DNA of 64,000 bases from Aquila chrysaetos chrysaetos (Eukaryota > Chordata > Aves > Accipitriformes > Accipitridae). Of the stretch, positions 14,150 through 27,574 are shown piece by piece; the first letter of the stretch is position 1, and every line of letters starts with the position of its first letter. The stretch lies in assembly GCF_900496995.4 (NCBI RefSeq), contig NC_044011.1:16028041-16092040 (forward strand), written 5' to 3'. The position numbers were made by a program, and so were the translations under genes. The notes under the pieces are model-generated. The model was not told the DNA's origin, did not search any database, and saw only the letters and a program-made list of their open reading frames with translations.

Positions 14150-14175
14150 AATGCTCTATATTGATGGCCTTGCTT
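14150..14175 (+). repeat. 26-bp direct repeat, copy 2
   Basis: This is the exact second copy of the repeat at 12935-12960, in the same orientation. Confidence 0.9.
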
Positions 14176-15634
14176 CATAACACTTTTTAGATAACATTTT
14201 ACTTCACTGTCCTTTTCATCATAAACTTAGAGGGAAAAAGTGATGCTTGTCTTTCCACTTTCATTGATATCTCTGCAAAAAGCCCAGCAACAGGCATCAA
14301 ATACGTTAATAGAAACTATGCATCTAAAAGGACCAATGATTTCTAGAAAGGAATAAGACTGGAAAGAAAAGCATTACACAATGAACAGAAGATTACTGCT
14401 GTCTCGGGGAAGAAGCAGCAGTAGGTCCACTGAGCTTACACCAGACAGGAGGTAATATAGCAACTACAAAGCAGAGGCAGAAATGTTAAAGGGAAAGCGG
14501 TGGGGGAGTGGGAAGAGGAAACCTTAGTAGAACAGCCTGTGGAGATAACCACCTACCTGACATTTAAAACCTGCCCTGGGTTTTTTTCCAGTATAGGTAA
14601 TCCTGATTTCACTGAATTTTCCTGCATAATAGATTTACTTATACTGTTCTGTTTGTTTTGTTTTTCCCACTCACTTCTAAATTGTATTTTATTGTTGATG
14701 TATGTTTATTCAGGGCCTGTGAGATTTGCTGAAAGTTTTGATGTGGTGACCTAAAATCTACTGCTACTAGTGACCTCTATTATTACATTTAAACCACAAC
14801 TACTCTGAGGATCTCTTCAGATGGTGTTTTGCTCATCCCTTACAGGCAAATTCACCAATCCAGAGATTTGAAGGCCAAAACCAAATGCTATAACCTACTG
14901 TTCAGACTTTCTACAAAACCATTCTGCTAGCCTGTTACCAAGTCCAAACGATCCCACAGCATGATGTAACATGTTGTTTTAAGAAGAGTGGGAAGGGAGG
15001 GTATTCTTGATTCAATGAGTTTAAAGGACAGAAATACCATTATATACTCATGATATTTCTGTCCAAAATATGTATCTGGTACATATATTTTACACAGGGG
15101 AGTATAAAATATAAAAAATATTTTGCCTGAATTGGCCATTGCTTCACTTCCTACCTATTGCAATGCCTTTTCTGAGAGTTTAAGGACTCCCTGCTATTAG
15201 AAGCCATTTTGAGTTTGTATGAGATGCTTCTTAGAAGGATAACTTTGATCTAGTGAATTTATTCTCCCAACTTTCCCTTGAGTAAATTCAAGGCAGAGAG
15301 GCATGCTCTTCCAGGGCAGTTCAGAGCATTTATCACTGGGATACTCATCTGAACTGGGATGAGGGTCAGCCTCTTTAGGAATAAACAGACCATTGCAAAC
15401 TCTTTCTACTTCTCCGAATACATTAAATGAAACTTTGCACTTCTTAATTTTCTTCCCATAAGGCAAGGTTTCCAAATTTCCATTCGTTGTGTATCACTTA
15501 CTGCCAACTAGCCTGCTAATACTGGTGTCCGTGTTGGTGTGGAAATGAGAACAGTACCCATAGTTTCAGACACATGCATGACATTTCAGAAATACATTCA
15601 TATACTAGCCACTGTCCTTCCTGAAAAACATATT

Positions 15635-15646
15635 GGGGGGGGGGGG
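15635..15646. repeat. G homopolymer (12)
   Basis: Twelve consecutive G bases lie in intergenic sequence with no element attached. Confidence 0.9.
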
Positions 15647-16037
15647 CAGGGACAGACACATATTCATCCAGAGGTTATATTCTCCAAGGACTTTATTCAC
15701 TTTATGAGCATCATACCAGTAGCTACTACTCATTTAATCGTTTGCTTTTATCTACAAATGTGTCATAGTTACTTTATTTCAGCAATTTTTTTGTTCCCAG
15801 ATCCATGATTTTGTATCTGCCTGTATTAAGACATACAAGGTTCAAATGAGTCTCCCTTACCAAGCTCAATCATCAAAAGCCAAAATAATAAGGAGCAAAC
15901 ATAAGTTTGAACATGACACTGAAGCAAACTCTTCAATCTCCTAAAAACTAACTTGAGAAAATGAAATGGGGATAAAATAAATAAATGGTTTTTTAAAAAA
16001 TTCTATTAGCTATCCACATACAAATTTAAAACTTCTA

Positions 16038-16441
16038 GCTGCTGAAGGGTCTGGAGCACAAGTCTATGAGGAGCGGCTGAGGGAACTGGGGTTGTTTATC
16101 CTGGAGAAAAGGAGGCTGAGGGGAGACCTTATCGCTCTCTACAACTACCTGAAAGGAGGTTGTAGTGAGGTGGGGGTCAGTCTCTTCTCCCAGGAAAGCA
16201 AGAACAAGAGGAAATGGCCTCAAGTTGCACCAGGGGAGGTTTAAATTGGATATTAGGAAAAATTTCTTCACTGAAAGGATTGTCAAGCATTAGAACAGGC
16301 TGCCCAGGGAAGTGGTTGAGTCACCTAGACGTGGCACTTAGGGACATAGTTTAGTGGTGGACTTGGCAGTGTTAGGTTTATGGTTGGACTTGATGATCTT
16401 AAAGGTCTATTCCAACTTAAATGATTCTATTATTCTATGAT
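16038..16441 (+). mobile_element. CR1 LINE fragment (3' end)
   Basis: This 5'-truncated CR1 copy encodes, in broken frames, the C-terminal CR1 ORF2 signature ([33 protein letters not shown]). It ends in the CR1 3' UTR pattern (GGTTGGACTTGATGATCTTA and ATTCTATTATTCTATGATTC). Premature stops, for example GCATTAGAAC where Trp-Asn is usual, make it non-coding. Confidence 0.93.
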
Positions 16442-18794
16442 TCCACTTCAGCGCAGGCAATAGAAACACAGGTGGTGTGACTGTGAATGTGTAATTCTGC
16501 TGCTACTTCTGTTTTTATACAATTAACAGGGAGTTTCTCTGCCACCTCTAATGCATGGCTTTCTTAGGAGAGAAGAAAAGCTTTCTTAAAATTATCCCAT
16601 GTTCGAATTCCAAATGACAGAGATAATGATGGCAATATAAAAAGGCAACACAAATGCTTTATCAAATACTTTTAAAAAATTAGTCTTGTGTTGCTCTGTT
16701 ATGAACTGCATTAAGCCAGAGACCATGAGCACAGAGGGAGGTTATAGTTATTAGCAACACCAATGGGAGGCCTCCTGTTCAGAGCTCATCTAGTGATGAT
16801 ACTCATCTTCTTCATTACCAAGAATTAATGTCAATGCATGAAATTCTGATCCATCATAAGCTGATGCTTAGATTTGGTCTGATCCTCTCTTGAAAAAAAA
16901 AAAAAATCCCTTAAACATTTTATAATATCCTTTGTGTTAGTCAGTGTTATGATGCCACCATTCTCTGCTCTTATCTAATTGCATTTTGATACACAGAAGC
17001 AATCTTGATTTGTAAATCTTTCAGAGCAAGAGGGTTTGACTGCCCTCATCATGAGACCCCTAACACATTTGGATCCATCAGGGTGTATTTATCCCTCTGA
17101 GTTAACATGCAGGGAACTGGGAAGAATGCTTTCTTCTGATGCTGCATACTAACAGCATTACAAGAGAAAAATAAAATAGATGTTTACAGAAAGAGGCTGT
17201 GACAGTAAACGGATGTGCAGAAACACCCAAGTGATGCATCACTTACATGTGAACGGTGCATGCCTTGAGCCCTCCCATTCCCTGTTCGTCTTCTGATTCT
17301 CTGGAACATCAGATACAAGGAAATAGTCCAATGAATACAAAAAAGTAATTAAATTTGAACAGCCTGTATCATCTCTGCACTATTGATTAAACTAAGCAAA
17401 CATTCAATAAAAGAGATTGAATATGTACATTCACAGACCTGTTAAGCAATAAGAGAGAATTTGGATTATCCTGAACTAAGTTGCACCTTATTCACAAATA
17501 TATTGCTGTTTCCAGAAATTCAGAAGAAAACACTAGTTGTTAGAAATCTCAGGGTGGGGGGAAAGAATAAAAATACGATCCTGTGCCTGGTAACAATTCA
17601 GACAAAATTTATATGAAAGTACAAGTAATTTTGCCTTCATTTTATTTGCTAAAGTGTAATACGTGGAAGCACTAATCAGGAGAAAATTTTAAAAAGTTCA
17701 AGAGAAACATCAGATGGTCAAATTAGAAACTGTATACCAGTGGAAAGTAAAGTGTTGATCTTAACGCCTGGTTTGGCGACTTCAATATTGACAATCCTTA
17801 TATGATGTATTTTCGAATCAGTTATGAGTCCGGCCACAAGAGTAATGAATTTGATCCTGTATGATGCAGATAAAAGTTTGATACAAAGCAAAAATTTAAA
17901 GGAGGCCTTTCAGTTTGTTTGTAGGAAAAGGCTTCCAAGAGAACTCAGCATAATCTTAAAAAACATAGTTCTGAGAAAATTAAATAACTCAGAAGTAAGT
18001 CACTGCAAAAATTATTGAATGGTCTTTGGAAAATCATAGCTAATCTTTTTTGGTGTTAATTTGCCAAAACACTGACCCTATATTGAAACCTTTTTTTGTC
18101 AAAAAAACCTAGTGAATAATAAGTAGCAAGAAGGACAGGGACACCCCCAAAGGACCGTGGCTGCAGGCAACCCACGCTGGGGCAGGGGCCCACCTGAGGC
18201 CACCAAAGTAGTATTTTGACCACTGCAGTTGGCACATTTTAGTTGATTTCCAGAGTTTTTCCTCAGTACCTGAAGCCTTATGAAAAGTTTGTGTTAATTG
18301 GCAAGAACTATTCAAGACTGTTTTGCTCATGACACGATCTGCCATCAGTGCCCTATTTCTTTCTGTTAATTTGGAGAGGGGAAGGGCCTGATGTGGATTT
18401 CTAAAGTAATCCCCCATTATTCAAAATGAGAGTCAGATGCCTGTAGCACAGGTAAGCCTCCTTATGCTGCCTTGACTTAAATAACGATAAAGCCAAAAAG
18501 ACAGGGAGCTGAGCTGTTGAGCCCCACTCCACAGGGTGCCAGCTGAGCCCACCCCTCCCTTCATTAGCTGAGTGAACCGGCACAAGCCAGCTCAGGTGTG
18601 TATTTCTTCTGCAAAGGCATCTGCAATTGCACACAGACATATTCTGGCTTCAGGAGAGACAGTCACACAAGGAGAATTGTGCTCACAGGGTCTAACTCTG
18701 CAGTGGACAATGTCAACTCCAGGAGGCATCACCTCTTGTCAGAGGGGACACTTAAGCAGGAAATCTCTTCAACTTTCCTCTTCCCTTACGCAGA
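16442..18794. other. intergenic, no gene recognised
   Basis: This is AT-rich sequence between two CR1 copies. I see no exon, no further repeat and no RNA gene. Confidence 0.6.
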
Positions 18795-20322
18795 GCCTCC
18801 TGAAAGTACATAGGGAATTGGCTGACGTAGTTGCCAAGCCACTCTCCATGATATTTGAAAAGTCATGGCAGTCAGGTGAAGTCCCTGGTGACTGGAAAAA
18901 AGGGAAACATTGCACCCATTTTTAAAAAGGGTAGAAAGCAGGACCCTGGGAACTACTGACCTGTCAGCCTCACCTCTGTGCCTGGGAAGACTGTGGAACA
19001 GATCCTCCTGTAAGCTATGCTAAGGCACAGGGAGGACAGGGAGGTTATTTGAGACAGCCAGCATGGCTTCACCAAGGGCAAGTCCTGCCTGACCAACTTA
19101 GTGGCCTTCTACGATGGAGTGACTACATCAATGGACATAGGAAGAGCTATGGATGTTGTCTATCTGAACTTCTGTAAGGCCTTTGACACAGTCCCCCACA
19201 ACATCCTTCTCTCTAAATTGAAGAGATATGGATTTGATGGGTGGACTGTTCAGTGGATGAGGAGTTGGTCAGATGGTTGCATCCGGAGGGTAGTGGTCAA
19301 TGGCTCAATGTCCAGAGGGAGATCAGTGACAAGTGGTGTCCCTCAGGGGTCCATATTGGGACCAGTACTGTTTAAAAACTTCACCAATGACATAATGGGA
19401 TTGAGTGCACTCTCAGCAAGTTTGCAGATGACACCAAGCTGAGTGGTGCAGTTGACATGCCTGACAGATGGGATACCAACCATCCAGAGGGACCTGGACA
19501 AGCTCAAGAAGTGGACCCATGTAAACCTCATGATGTTCAACAAGGCCAAGTGCAAGATTCTGCACATGGGTTGGGGCAACCCCAGGTATCAATACAGGCT
19601 GAGGGGTGAAGTGATTGAGAGCAGCCCTGCCAAGAAGGACTTGGGGTACCGGTGGATGAAAAGCTGGACATGAGCCAGCAATGTGCGCTCACAGCCCAGA
19701 AAGCCAACCATATCCTGGGCTGCATCAAAAGAAATGTGGCCAGCAGGTTGAGGGAGGTGATTCTCCACCTCTACTCCACTCTGGTGAGACCCCACCTGGA
19801 GTACTGCATCCAGCTCTGGGGCCCCCAACTTAAGAAGGACATGGACCTGTTGAAGCAAGTCCAGAGGAGGACCACAAAAATGATCAGAGGGATGGAACAC
19901 CTCTCCTATGAAGAAAGGCTGGAAGAGCTGGGGTTGTTCAGTCTGGAGAAGAGAAGGCTCCAAGGAGACCTTATTGCAGCCGTTCGGTACTTAAAAGGGG
20001 CCTATGAGAAAGATGCAGACAAACTTTTTAGCAGGGCCTGTTGCGACAGGACAAGGGCTAATGGTTTTAAACTAAAAGAGGCTAGATTTAGACTAGATAT
20101 AAGGAAGAAATTTTTTACAATGAGGGTGGTGAAACAGTGGACAGATTGCCCAGAAAGGTGGTAGATGTCCCATCCCTGGAAACATTCAAGGTCAGGCTGG
20201 ACCAGGCTCTGAGCAACCTGATCTAGTTGAAGATGTCCCTGCTCATTGCAGGGAGGTTGGACTAGATGACCTTTAAACACCCCTTCCAACCCAAACTACT
20301 CTACAATTCTATGATTCTGTAT
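18795..20322 (+). mobile_element. CR1 LINE, 5'-truncated, with degenerate reverse transcriptase
   Basis: About 1.5 kb of CR1 begins within the reverse transcriptase region ([18 protein letters not shown]) and runs to a CR1 3' end (CTACAATTCTATGATTCTGT). Recognisable motifs are [33 protein letters not shown], the catalytic FADDTKL (shifted frame, about 19421-19441), [12 protein letters not shown] and [10 protein letters not shown]. The body is spread over at least three frames with stops (for example NY-stop-PVS near 18955), so no active enzyme is encoded. It is the longest CR1 copy in the window, in the same orientation as OPRM1. Confidence 0.96.
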
Positions 20323-23300
20323 TGCCAGCAGCAACCCACATATGAATCATCAGTCCTCAAGATCTGAAAGATTTATCATGTTACTGTTGATTGGCACAGC
20401 CTGTATTGGCAAGTCCATGTCATCCTCTATTTAATCAGTGGAGTAGCACTGCTGGATTTACAGCCCTCTGCAGTAGACACTTCTCATCACCAAGTTACAA
20501 CCAGGGGACTGAGTGACTGGGTAGGAGTGACTTAATCAAAATCACATGTGTTATTTGTGACTGGAGATTGAACTTTGGTCCTTCAAATCTACATCCAACA
20601 TTGCACACCTTAAATTATGTTTTCCATCCACATGCATTTCCTCTGCACAACAAAATTACAAACAGAAAATTTATTATTATTCAGAGTTTACCAGACTCAT
20701 TCGTCTGGGGTGAAATCAACACATTATGTTACACTGCTACTTCTAACTTGCCTGACCACCCGCTGCCATGTCATACATCACTTCTTTTCATGCAGTGTTA
20801 CCTTTGCTGCCCAAAGAAACACCCAGCATCACTTAGAGAGCAGGGCAGGAGGGCCAAACTCAGAGCATGGAATGGCTATGGAACATAAATAGCAAAAGGG
20901 CTGCACTGTTGTTTCCTTTTGTAGTTCTAAATTATCCAAATATATATATTTTTTTTTTTGCTTATTTTCCACAGCCAAATTTTTCTACAGGAGCATTCCT
21001 AACAGGAAGGTGGAAGTCCAAGGGTAGCCCTTTCATGGCAGTCCCACCTATGAACTACCTCCCAGTGGCTCCATGTGCTTGAGCATCTCCTGGGCTTCTC
21101 TGTCTCTCTGCCTGCACCAGACCCAACCCAGTCCCAGCTTCTAGCTCAGTGCATTTAAGAAAAGATCCACCAGAAACTCTAAAATTCATTCTGACAATGT
21201 GAATGTATCAAATATAGCAGTTCTCAGTACATCCACATCTACAGGTGAAGCTTTGTCCTCAGAAAGCAGTCAAAGTCCCTTTATTTAGCAGGAAGTAGCT
21301 AAGGTCACCTGAAGACACCCAAGCCAGACACCACTCTCCAAGGCTGTACAAGTTTGGTTTCACTTGAGCCAGTATCTGCGTTCTTTTTGCCAGTCCCCAT
21401 GTACATTAAAAAGAACAATTACGCAACCTTTTTTCTTACACAGTCAAACTGTGACTTCCTCTGTCAGAGCTGATCCAGGATTTCTGCCCTCTGCCTCCAT
21501 CTTTGCTGAGGCACAAAACTGCCCTCTAGAATAGAGATAAAAGTTTAGGGGAATGTTTATGGTCTTTGAAGCAGTGTTCAGTCTCTGTCTACTTAGGGAT
21601 AACACTCATGTAATCAAGGACTGATGAGTGTGCAGTAGTGCTGGGTCTAGAAGGAGACACCAAGTTACTTAAGGATATTACAGACAAAACTGACAATTAG
21701 GGCACAGGTAGAACAGGTCTAGGGTGGGCAGAGACTAATGGCCTAACCCTAGCCCAAATGTTAGTTATCACCCTAATCTGAGAATGCCACCCAACCCCAA
21801 ATCAAAATTAAAAGAAAGGCAACAGCCTTTGCTAACTCTAAAATATCCTCTGAGCTTTTTCTTCTACCTGGAAAATAATCTGTACCTTCAGATCTCACTA
21901 TGCCAAACTGAATATAACTCTAGAGACAAGCTTCTGTCTACCCCTGGATCTCCTGTCTTAAATTGATCCCATTTGTTCATGAAGGACCTAGTAACAGAGA
22001 TCTTAAATTACTTCTGTACCTTGTATTACCTGTACCTAAATTACTTCTGAACCCTGACACAGTCTAAGCCTAAATTCAATCATGAGCATCCCCTCAGCAC
22101 ACACCAGGGCAACAGGTAGAAGCAAAGCAAAGACAGGTGCATGATGTGGTCGGTGTTCACTTACCTCTGTGACCTCTCCTACACCCAATATTAACTCACA
22201 CTTTCTCTGAAACAAATGCTAATCTTAACTTCAGTCTAATCTTTATCAGCAAGAGCAATTGGACCAACACTGAAATATGAACAAGAAACCCTGGCCAGCC
22301 TTAGACACAACTGCAGTCTGAGGGCTTTCACAGGAAGAGGCCAACAAACCAGGCACTTCAGCCACTGCCATCCTGCACCCTACTGCAGATGTTCTCAGGC
22401 AGAAATAAAAATGCAGAACTACACCAGGTGATCTAAGCTGGGCCCAGATCCACAAATCAGCATTATGTCACCGAACAGCTGGCATGGGTGCTAACGTCAG
22501 GAGTAAAGGCCTGGCCATGTTGTCTCTCATTCCTCTGGCCCAGCACCCGCACCTGCCTGGGGTACAGCCTGACCAGGTTGCCCTGCGATCACTCGGAGCA
22601 GCCGTGCTCCCAAACCAGCCAACACCTTCCTGCACCTGGGCTTTGTTCCCAAGGGTTACTTGGCACTCGGATTTTTGTATGAACGGTGCTGTCACACAAA
22701 CTCTGCCTTCATCATTCCTCTGATTCCTCATGGGACTGGTTTCCTTCCTTTGTTTAATGAGTGAAGTTCCCACATCCCCTTTTCAAGATGTATACATCAT
22801 TTGTGCCACTGTCTCCAAAGTGCTGAGCTGTTTGCTGCCTCAGTGCTGGGACTCTCACCTTGGAAGGTTGCTTCTTCCAACCAGTATCGGCACCATAATT
22901 CATCCTTTTTTGTGTTAGAAAACACAGTCCAGGAACAGCACATAAGATGCAGCCACCCAAATTGCCTCAACTTGTCATCAGCAAGATGAGCAGAATAAAT
23001 TATTTCACAGAAAACAAATGATGCTCATGATGAAATATCACATGAAGCTGCAAAGGTGATGTATGTGTTTTACAGCAGTGTGAAATCTTATTTGGAGATC
23101 CTCCTGGAATTTGTAGAGTGAAATTTTCAAATTACACAGGAAAGGTCACCACCACCTGGGTCATCTTCATTGCTGCTGTAATTTATGAACTTAAGTGCTA
23201 GCCAAGGTGAACTGAATTTACTGTCTGTAATAAAAATAAGATTGAAGAAAACACACTTTAGAAACACACCTTCTACTTCAACAACAGAACCACGAGAGCA

Positions 23301-26300
23301 AAGATAGGCCCATAGATTACCAGGACATGGCTGCTATTGCAAGGGCTAAGGACACTGGAGATGCCTCTGAATTTTCAGCTGTTTTCCTGTGCCACACCAT
23401 GACAATGGCTTTTGGGTTTTACCAGACTTGCACAGACATTTCATGAGGGACAGAAACATGCCACGGTCCTTACCGCCAGCATGAGAGAATTTTTCACAAA
23501 ACAACCTCCCACCTCTCAACCCTCATCTCTTAGGGTGGTCTGCAAAACAGCTTTAACAAGTCACTGGCTGAGATTCATGGATGTTAAATAACCAGATACT
23601 AAAAATCATCACCTCTGAGACATCAGTTGCATGGCAGGTTGTGGGCTTCCACTGATCTCATGCCTCTCATTTTCCCGCAGGCAATAATTATCCCTTTCCC
23701 CCCCCTCCCCAGATTTACTACCTCTCCTTTCCTAGCACCTGCCTTGGCCCCTCAGGCGTTATCTTGCTTTTCCTCACAGAAATCTTTATCCTCAGACTGT
23801 ATATGGTTTCAGTTTGCTGCTTCTGTTTCAGGTCTGGAGAGGGCCAGTGTGCCAGACAGCGTCTCCATTTTTCCACCTGCAGCAAATGCTGTCACCTCAC
23901 TGTAAAACTTGCTCAGATGTAGACTGAGACCGTCGCGCCTGCAGCAGTAACGCTATTACTTCCCCTCTGACATAAACCTCCAATTTTCTCTTTCGCTTGC
24001 TATCTTCCTAACAGCCAGCAGGCTGTGCTAAGGGATCAGTTTTCTCCATCAGAAAACTTGCTGAGACCCGTTTTCAAGAAGCTGTGTTTTCCCACCGGCA
24101 ATACAAGGAGAACTTCTGTGTCTGCCTGAGACCGACACCGCTCTGCCCAGACGTGGAAAGATACACGTTTCCCCATCAAAGTAACAGGGCAGTTTGTCAC
24201 CACGCACAGTATCCCATGTACCAAAGCTTCTGTCAGACTATTTTAAATATCCCCTAGTGACAAGTAGGTCATTTCTTGAGCACAAGAAGAGAGTACAGGA
24301 GCTTTCCTCTTGACAGTAGGTACTCTCTCCCAGCAATAAGAAACAGCCCATGATAATGCCAGAAGAATGATGCCTGAGCCTTTCCAAAATGTGAGGTGAT
24401 GAAGTAGGGTTAGATGCCAGGAATGGCACCTTTGCCCTCTGTTGCCAGTTGAACATACTGACAAGCCCAAATTCACAGGGGCTGTCTGGAAGCCCGGTGA
24501 AGCCCAGCAGTTTTTTTTAAGCAGACAAAAGATAAATGTCCAAATCATAATGCTCAACTCATTTCTATCCTTATAAAACTTCAGAACAGGTTATATTTTG
24601 TACTACCACAGGAGAGTGTAAATCAAAAGCCAGAGGAAAACAAGAGGCGGTCCAAGCCAGCAAGGTATGGTTTCATAGCTAGCATAAATGGGTGCATGTA
24701 TGGTGCTCCAGCTCCAGCCACTGCCTCTCTCATGCCTGCACCAGCATCCCTGCAGCAAACATCTCAGGAAGGATCCTAAGGAAACATATAATTGTTTTTT
24801 TTGTAGAGTTTAGCTTTCAGGCCCAGAAACAAAACATTTGGCCATGCATGAGGCACGGAAAGCAAGAGTACAGGCTGAGATCACAGTAAACCCTGCATGA
24901 AAACTGTTTCCTCAGGTTGTCTTTACAATCATCTGTTGCAGGGGGGAAAAACAGAAATCATCACTTGGTGAAAGTGAAGCTGTAGCTTTGTGGGCAGCTG
25001 AGTCAAGCTAATGCTCTGTTCCTAAAAGGAAGAGGACCCCCTTTTCCCTCCTGCTTACACAGCTCTTCTTCCTTCTGCTTCTGCCTACACAATCCCGCTG
25101 CCTCCCTTGTGAGGGCTCTGGCAGGGACTGAACCTCTTCGTAAGCCAATTTTATTCACCATCACAGTAGACGACTATCCAGCTTGCCGTGTCTGTTCCTT
25201 GCTGCCTGACTCGGTTGAGCAGACAGAGGTGCCAAATGATGAGCAGACTAGCCTGAAGAAACAGTGGGAGCATATAGGAGATTAGGGGAACAGGGACATT
25301 TTTCCATCAGGGCAGCCGAGCCCTTAGACAAGCTCATTTCTTAGGAAACACACCTTCACTGTGCTGCTATCTGGCTGGCCAGTCCAGCTAAACTGAAACT
25401 CTTTTGGCAAAGATCCCAGTCCTCTTTTATTTGAAACAGCCTGCTCTGTGAGCTAAAAAAAAGATCCAGCAATGTCCCACGCCTGTCAGAAGAGACCATC
25501 CTTCCTTAAGGGTGGCTACAGCAACCGATTAAAGAGAATTAGCCAATTGAACAGCAGTTTCAAAAATTACATTGCCAACTAGTGGAAGGCATTCCTCAGC
25601 CAAACCAGTCATTGACTCTTCCTGGTTCCAGATTATTCAACTTAACAGTAATATTAGTCCCAAGGGGAAATTGCTTGTTTAAAGAACCAGCAAACCCTTA
25701 TTTTATTATATAGCAGTAAGCTGAAAAATCCGCAGTGAAAAGTAAAAAAAAGGCTGAGCAAAATATTCTCTCATTTCAGTGTTTAATTGACAAGTGCAAA
25801 CATAAGGCTCTCATTCTGCAAGATGTGTGCATCATTCCATTAAAATCAAGTCACGTGTGTGGGCAACAAGCAGTAAAAAGGCAGTGCTGAGTGCAAACAT
25901 TGTGCTTTGAGTTTGAAACCAGTGGAAAAAAAAAAAAAATAGACTTAGCAGATAAAATACCAAACTGGGATTCCATATACCTCCATGGTGCTGCAGACCC
26001 TGTCCCTGCCTAACAGATACCCTTACAAATATTTCTTTATGCATGGCTTTCCCTGTCTACACAGAGGGTAATGGAACAGACACCCCCATTCCTCCTTTTT
26101 GGCCAGTCCTCAGCACTGAAAGCTTTGCACAAGAGCTCTGCTATTAGTATGCACATATGGCATTTCACCAGGTGAGTTATTTTGCTAAACCTTCATAGAC
26201 TTACCTGAATTTTTGCTAGACTAGTGCTAGTTTCTCTTCTCATGAGAGTGGGAGACATGTTTTCATATCCTCTTTTCTTCATTTTTAGGTGGGAGAAGGT

Positions 26301-27558
26301 AAAACTGCCATAAGCATCTTCAAGAATCAGAATAATTTGGGTAGGTCCTAAGGCATCTAGGACACAGGGAGTGTTAGAATTCACATGGTTCCTATGCTAT
26401 GGTGTGATGATGTAAACTATTTGCCCTGTAGAAATGCCATACACTTACATCCTCAAAATGGACCTCATGTGGGTCAGATGGGGTACAAAAGCCTCAGGCA
26501 CTGTGGCTGCTACAATGGTTTCCCAAAGAAATGGATTTTCTGTGTTAAAGGCTGAGTCATCTAAAGTCAATCATTTCAAGGTAATACATCAAGGGTGATG
26601 AGCTATCAATGAATTACATGCCTATTTCATTTTTAACTTTCTGCCAGCTTATAAACCACTCCCTTTGGATTTTTACCAGGAGGAAATAAATCAGAAAAAT
26701 ATTCATTATTCCAGAGCAGACAGGTCTTGGAACTTTTCCCATAGCAAATTTCAAGGAATGTAATACTCTCCTCAACACCTGACAAACTTTTTTCAGTGTT
26801 GAAATGCCTAGCTTTTGGCAAGCTTAGCTCCCATTACCCTTACGCACAGAGACAAGAATTTCGGCCTGATCTTAGCTCAGAGCTTTTCTGTTCTGTTTCT
26901 CCTTTTCCTTTTTTCACCTCAATTTTTGTTTTAGTTAATAATAAAGACAGTTTTCAAAAATGCAAGAATGTGGCAGCAGACCAAAATGGGATAAATCTTC
27001 AAGCCATCAAGGAAATTCTGACTGACGTTTTAAATGTCTGCTGCTTCAAAATGCCCCACATAAAACAGGAAATATGTCTCTGGCTCTACTACTACAAGAA
27101 AACCACTTTGGCTTCCTGTTAACAGAAAGACACATCTCATAAATGAAGTAAGCCCAGGCCCACATTGCAATTGGTCACTTCTGCATCACCAAAAAAGCAA
27201 AACAACAAAAAAGTCCAAACCCCAAACTTCAACCACATTATATGAAGTTCCTCATATAGAAGTATGCTTACATGGACTCCCTTGCTACTTTAAGAGTTAA
27301 AAAATACAAGTTTTTATATTAAATCTGTAATAGACATGTAAGCTTACAGGCTCACACAACAGATGCAGCATGGCCATAATTTTTCCTAGTTAGAAGTAAT
27401 TTAAAATTCTGAAATTCTACATAGTTTTAAATCAAATGCCACCTCTTTTCTTCCCCTTCCTCCTTGGCTGTCCCAAAGCAGCCTTTTCTCTCAATATGAA
27501 GGTTTCCTCCAAAAAGAAAAGTATTGGGGGGGGAGGAGGGGGAGGTTGTAGCACATTA

Positions 27559-27574
27559 TTTATTCCTGTTTATT
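27559..27574 (-). terminator. IPCEF1: candidate distal IPCEF1 polyadenylation signals
   Basis: Two AATAAA hexamers on the - strand are carried by a tandem TTTATTCCTG duplication on the + strand. They are the nearest canonical signals downstream of the IPCEF1 stop, about 3.5 kb away, so the link to the gene is tentative. Confidence 0.3.

Larger units (their letters stand above)
11759..16037. other. intergenic, no gene recognised
   Basis: No exon is recognised. Content of note is a possible decayed CR1 tail near 12866-12885 (TTCCTATGATTCTGTGATT), the pair of 26-bp direct repeats at 12935 and 14150, and a 12-base G run at 15635-15646. The open frames are short and lack domains. Confidence 0.6.

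Noticed and set aside
19343..20289. Several - strand open frames of 63-124 codons
   Set aside because: They are antisense shadows of the + strand CR1 copy at 18795-20322.
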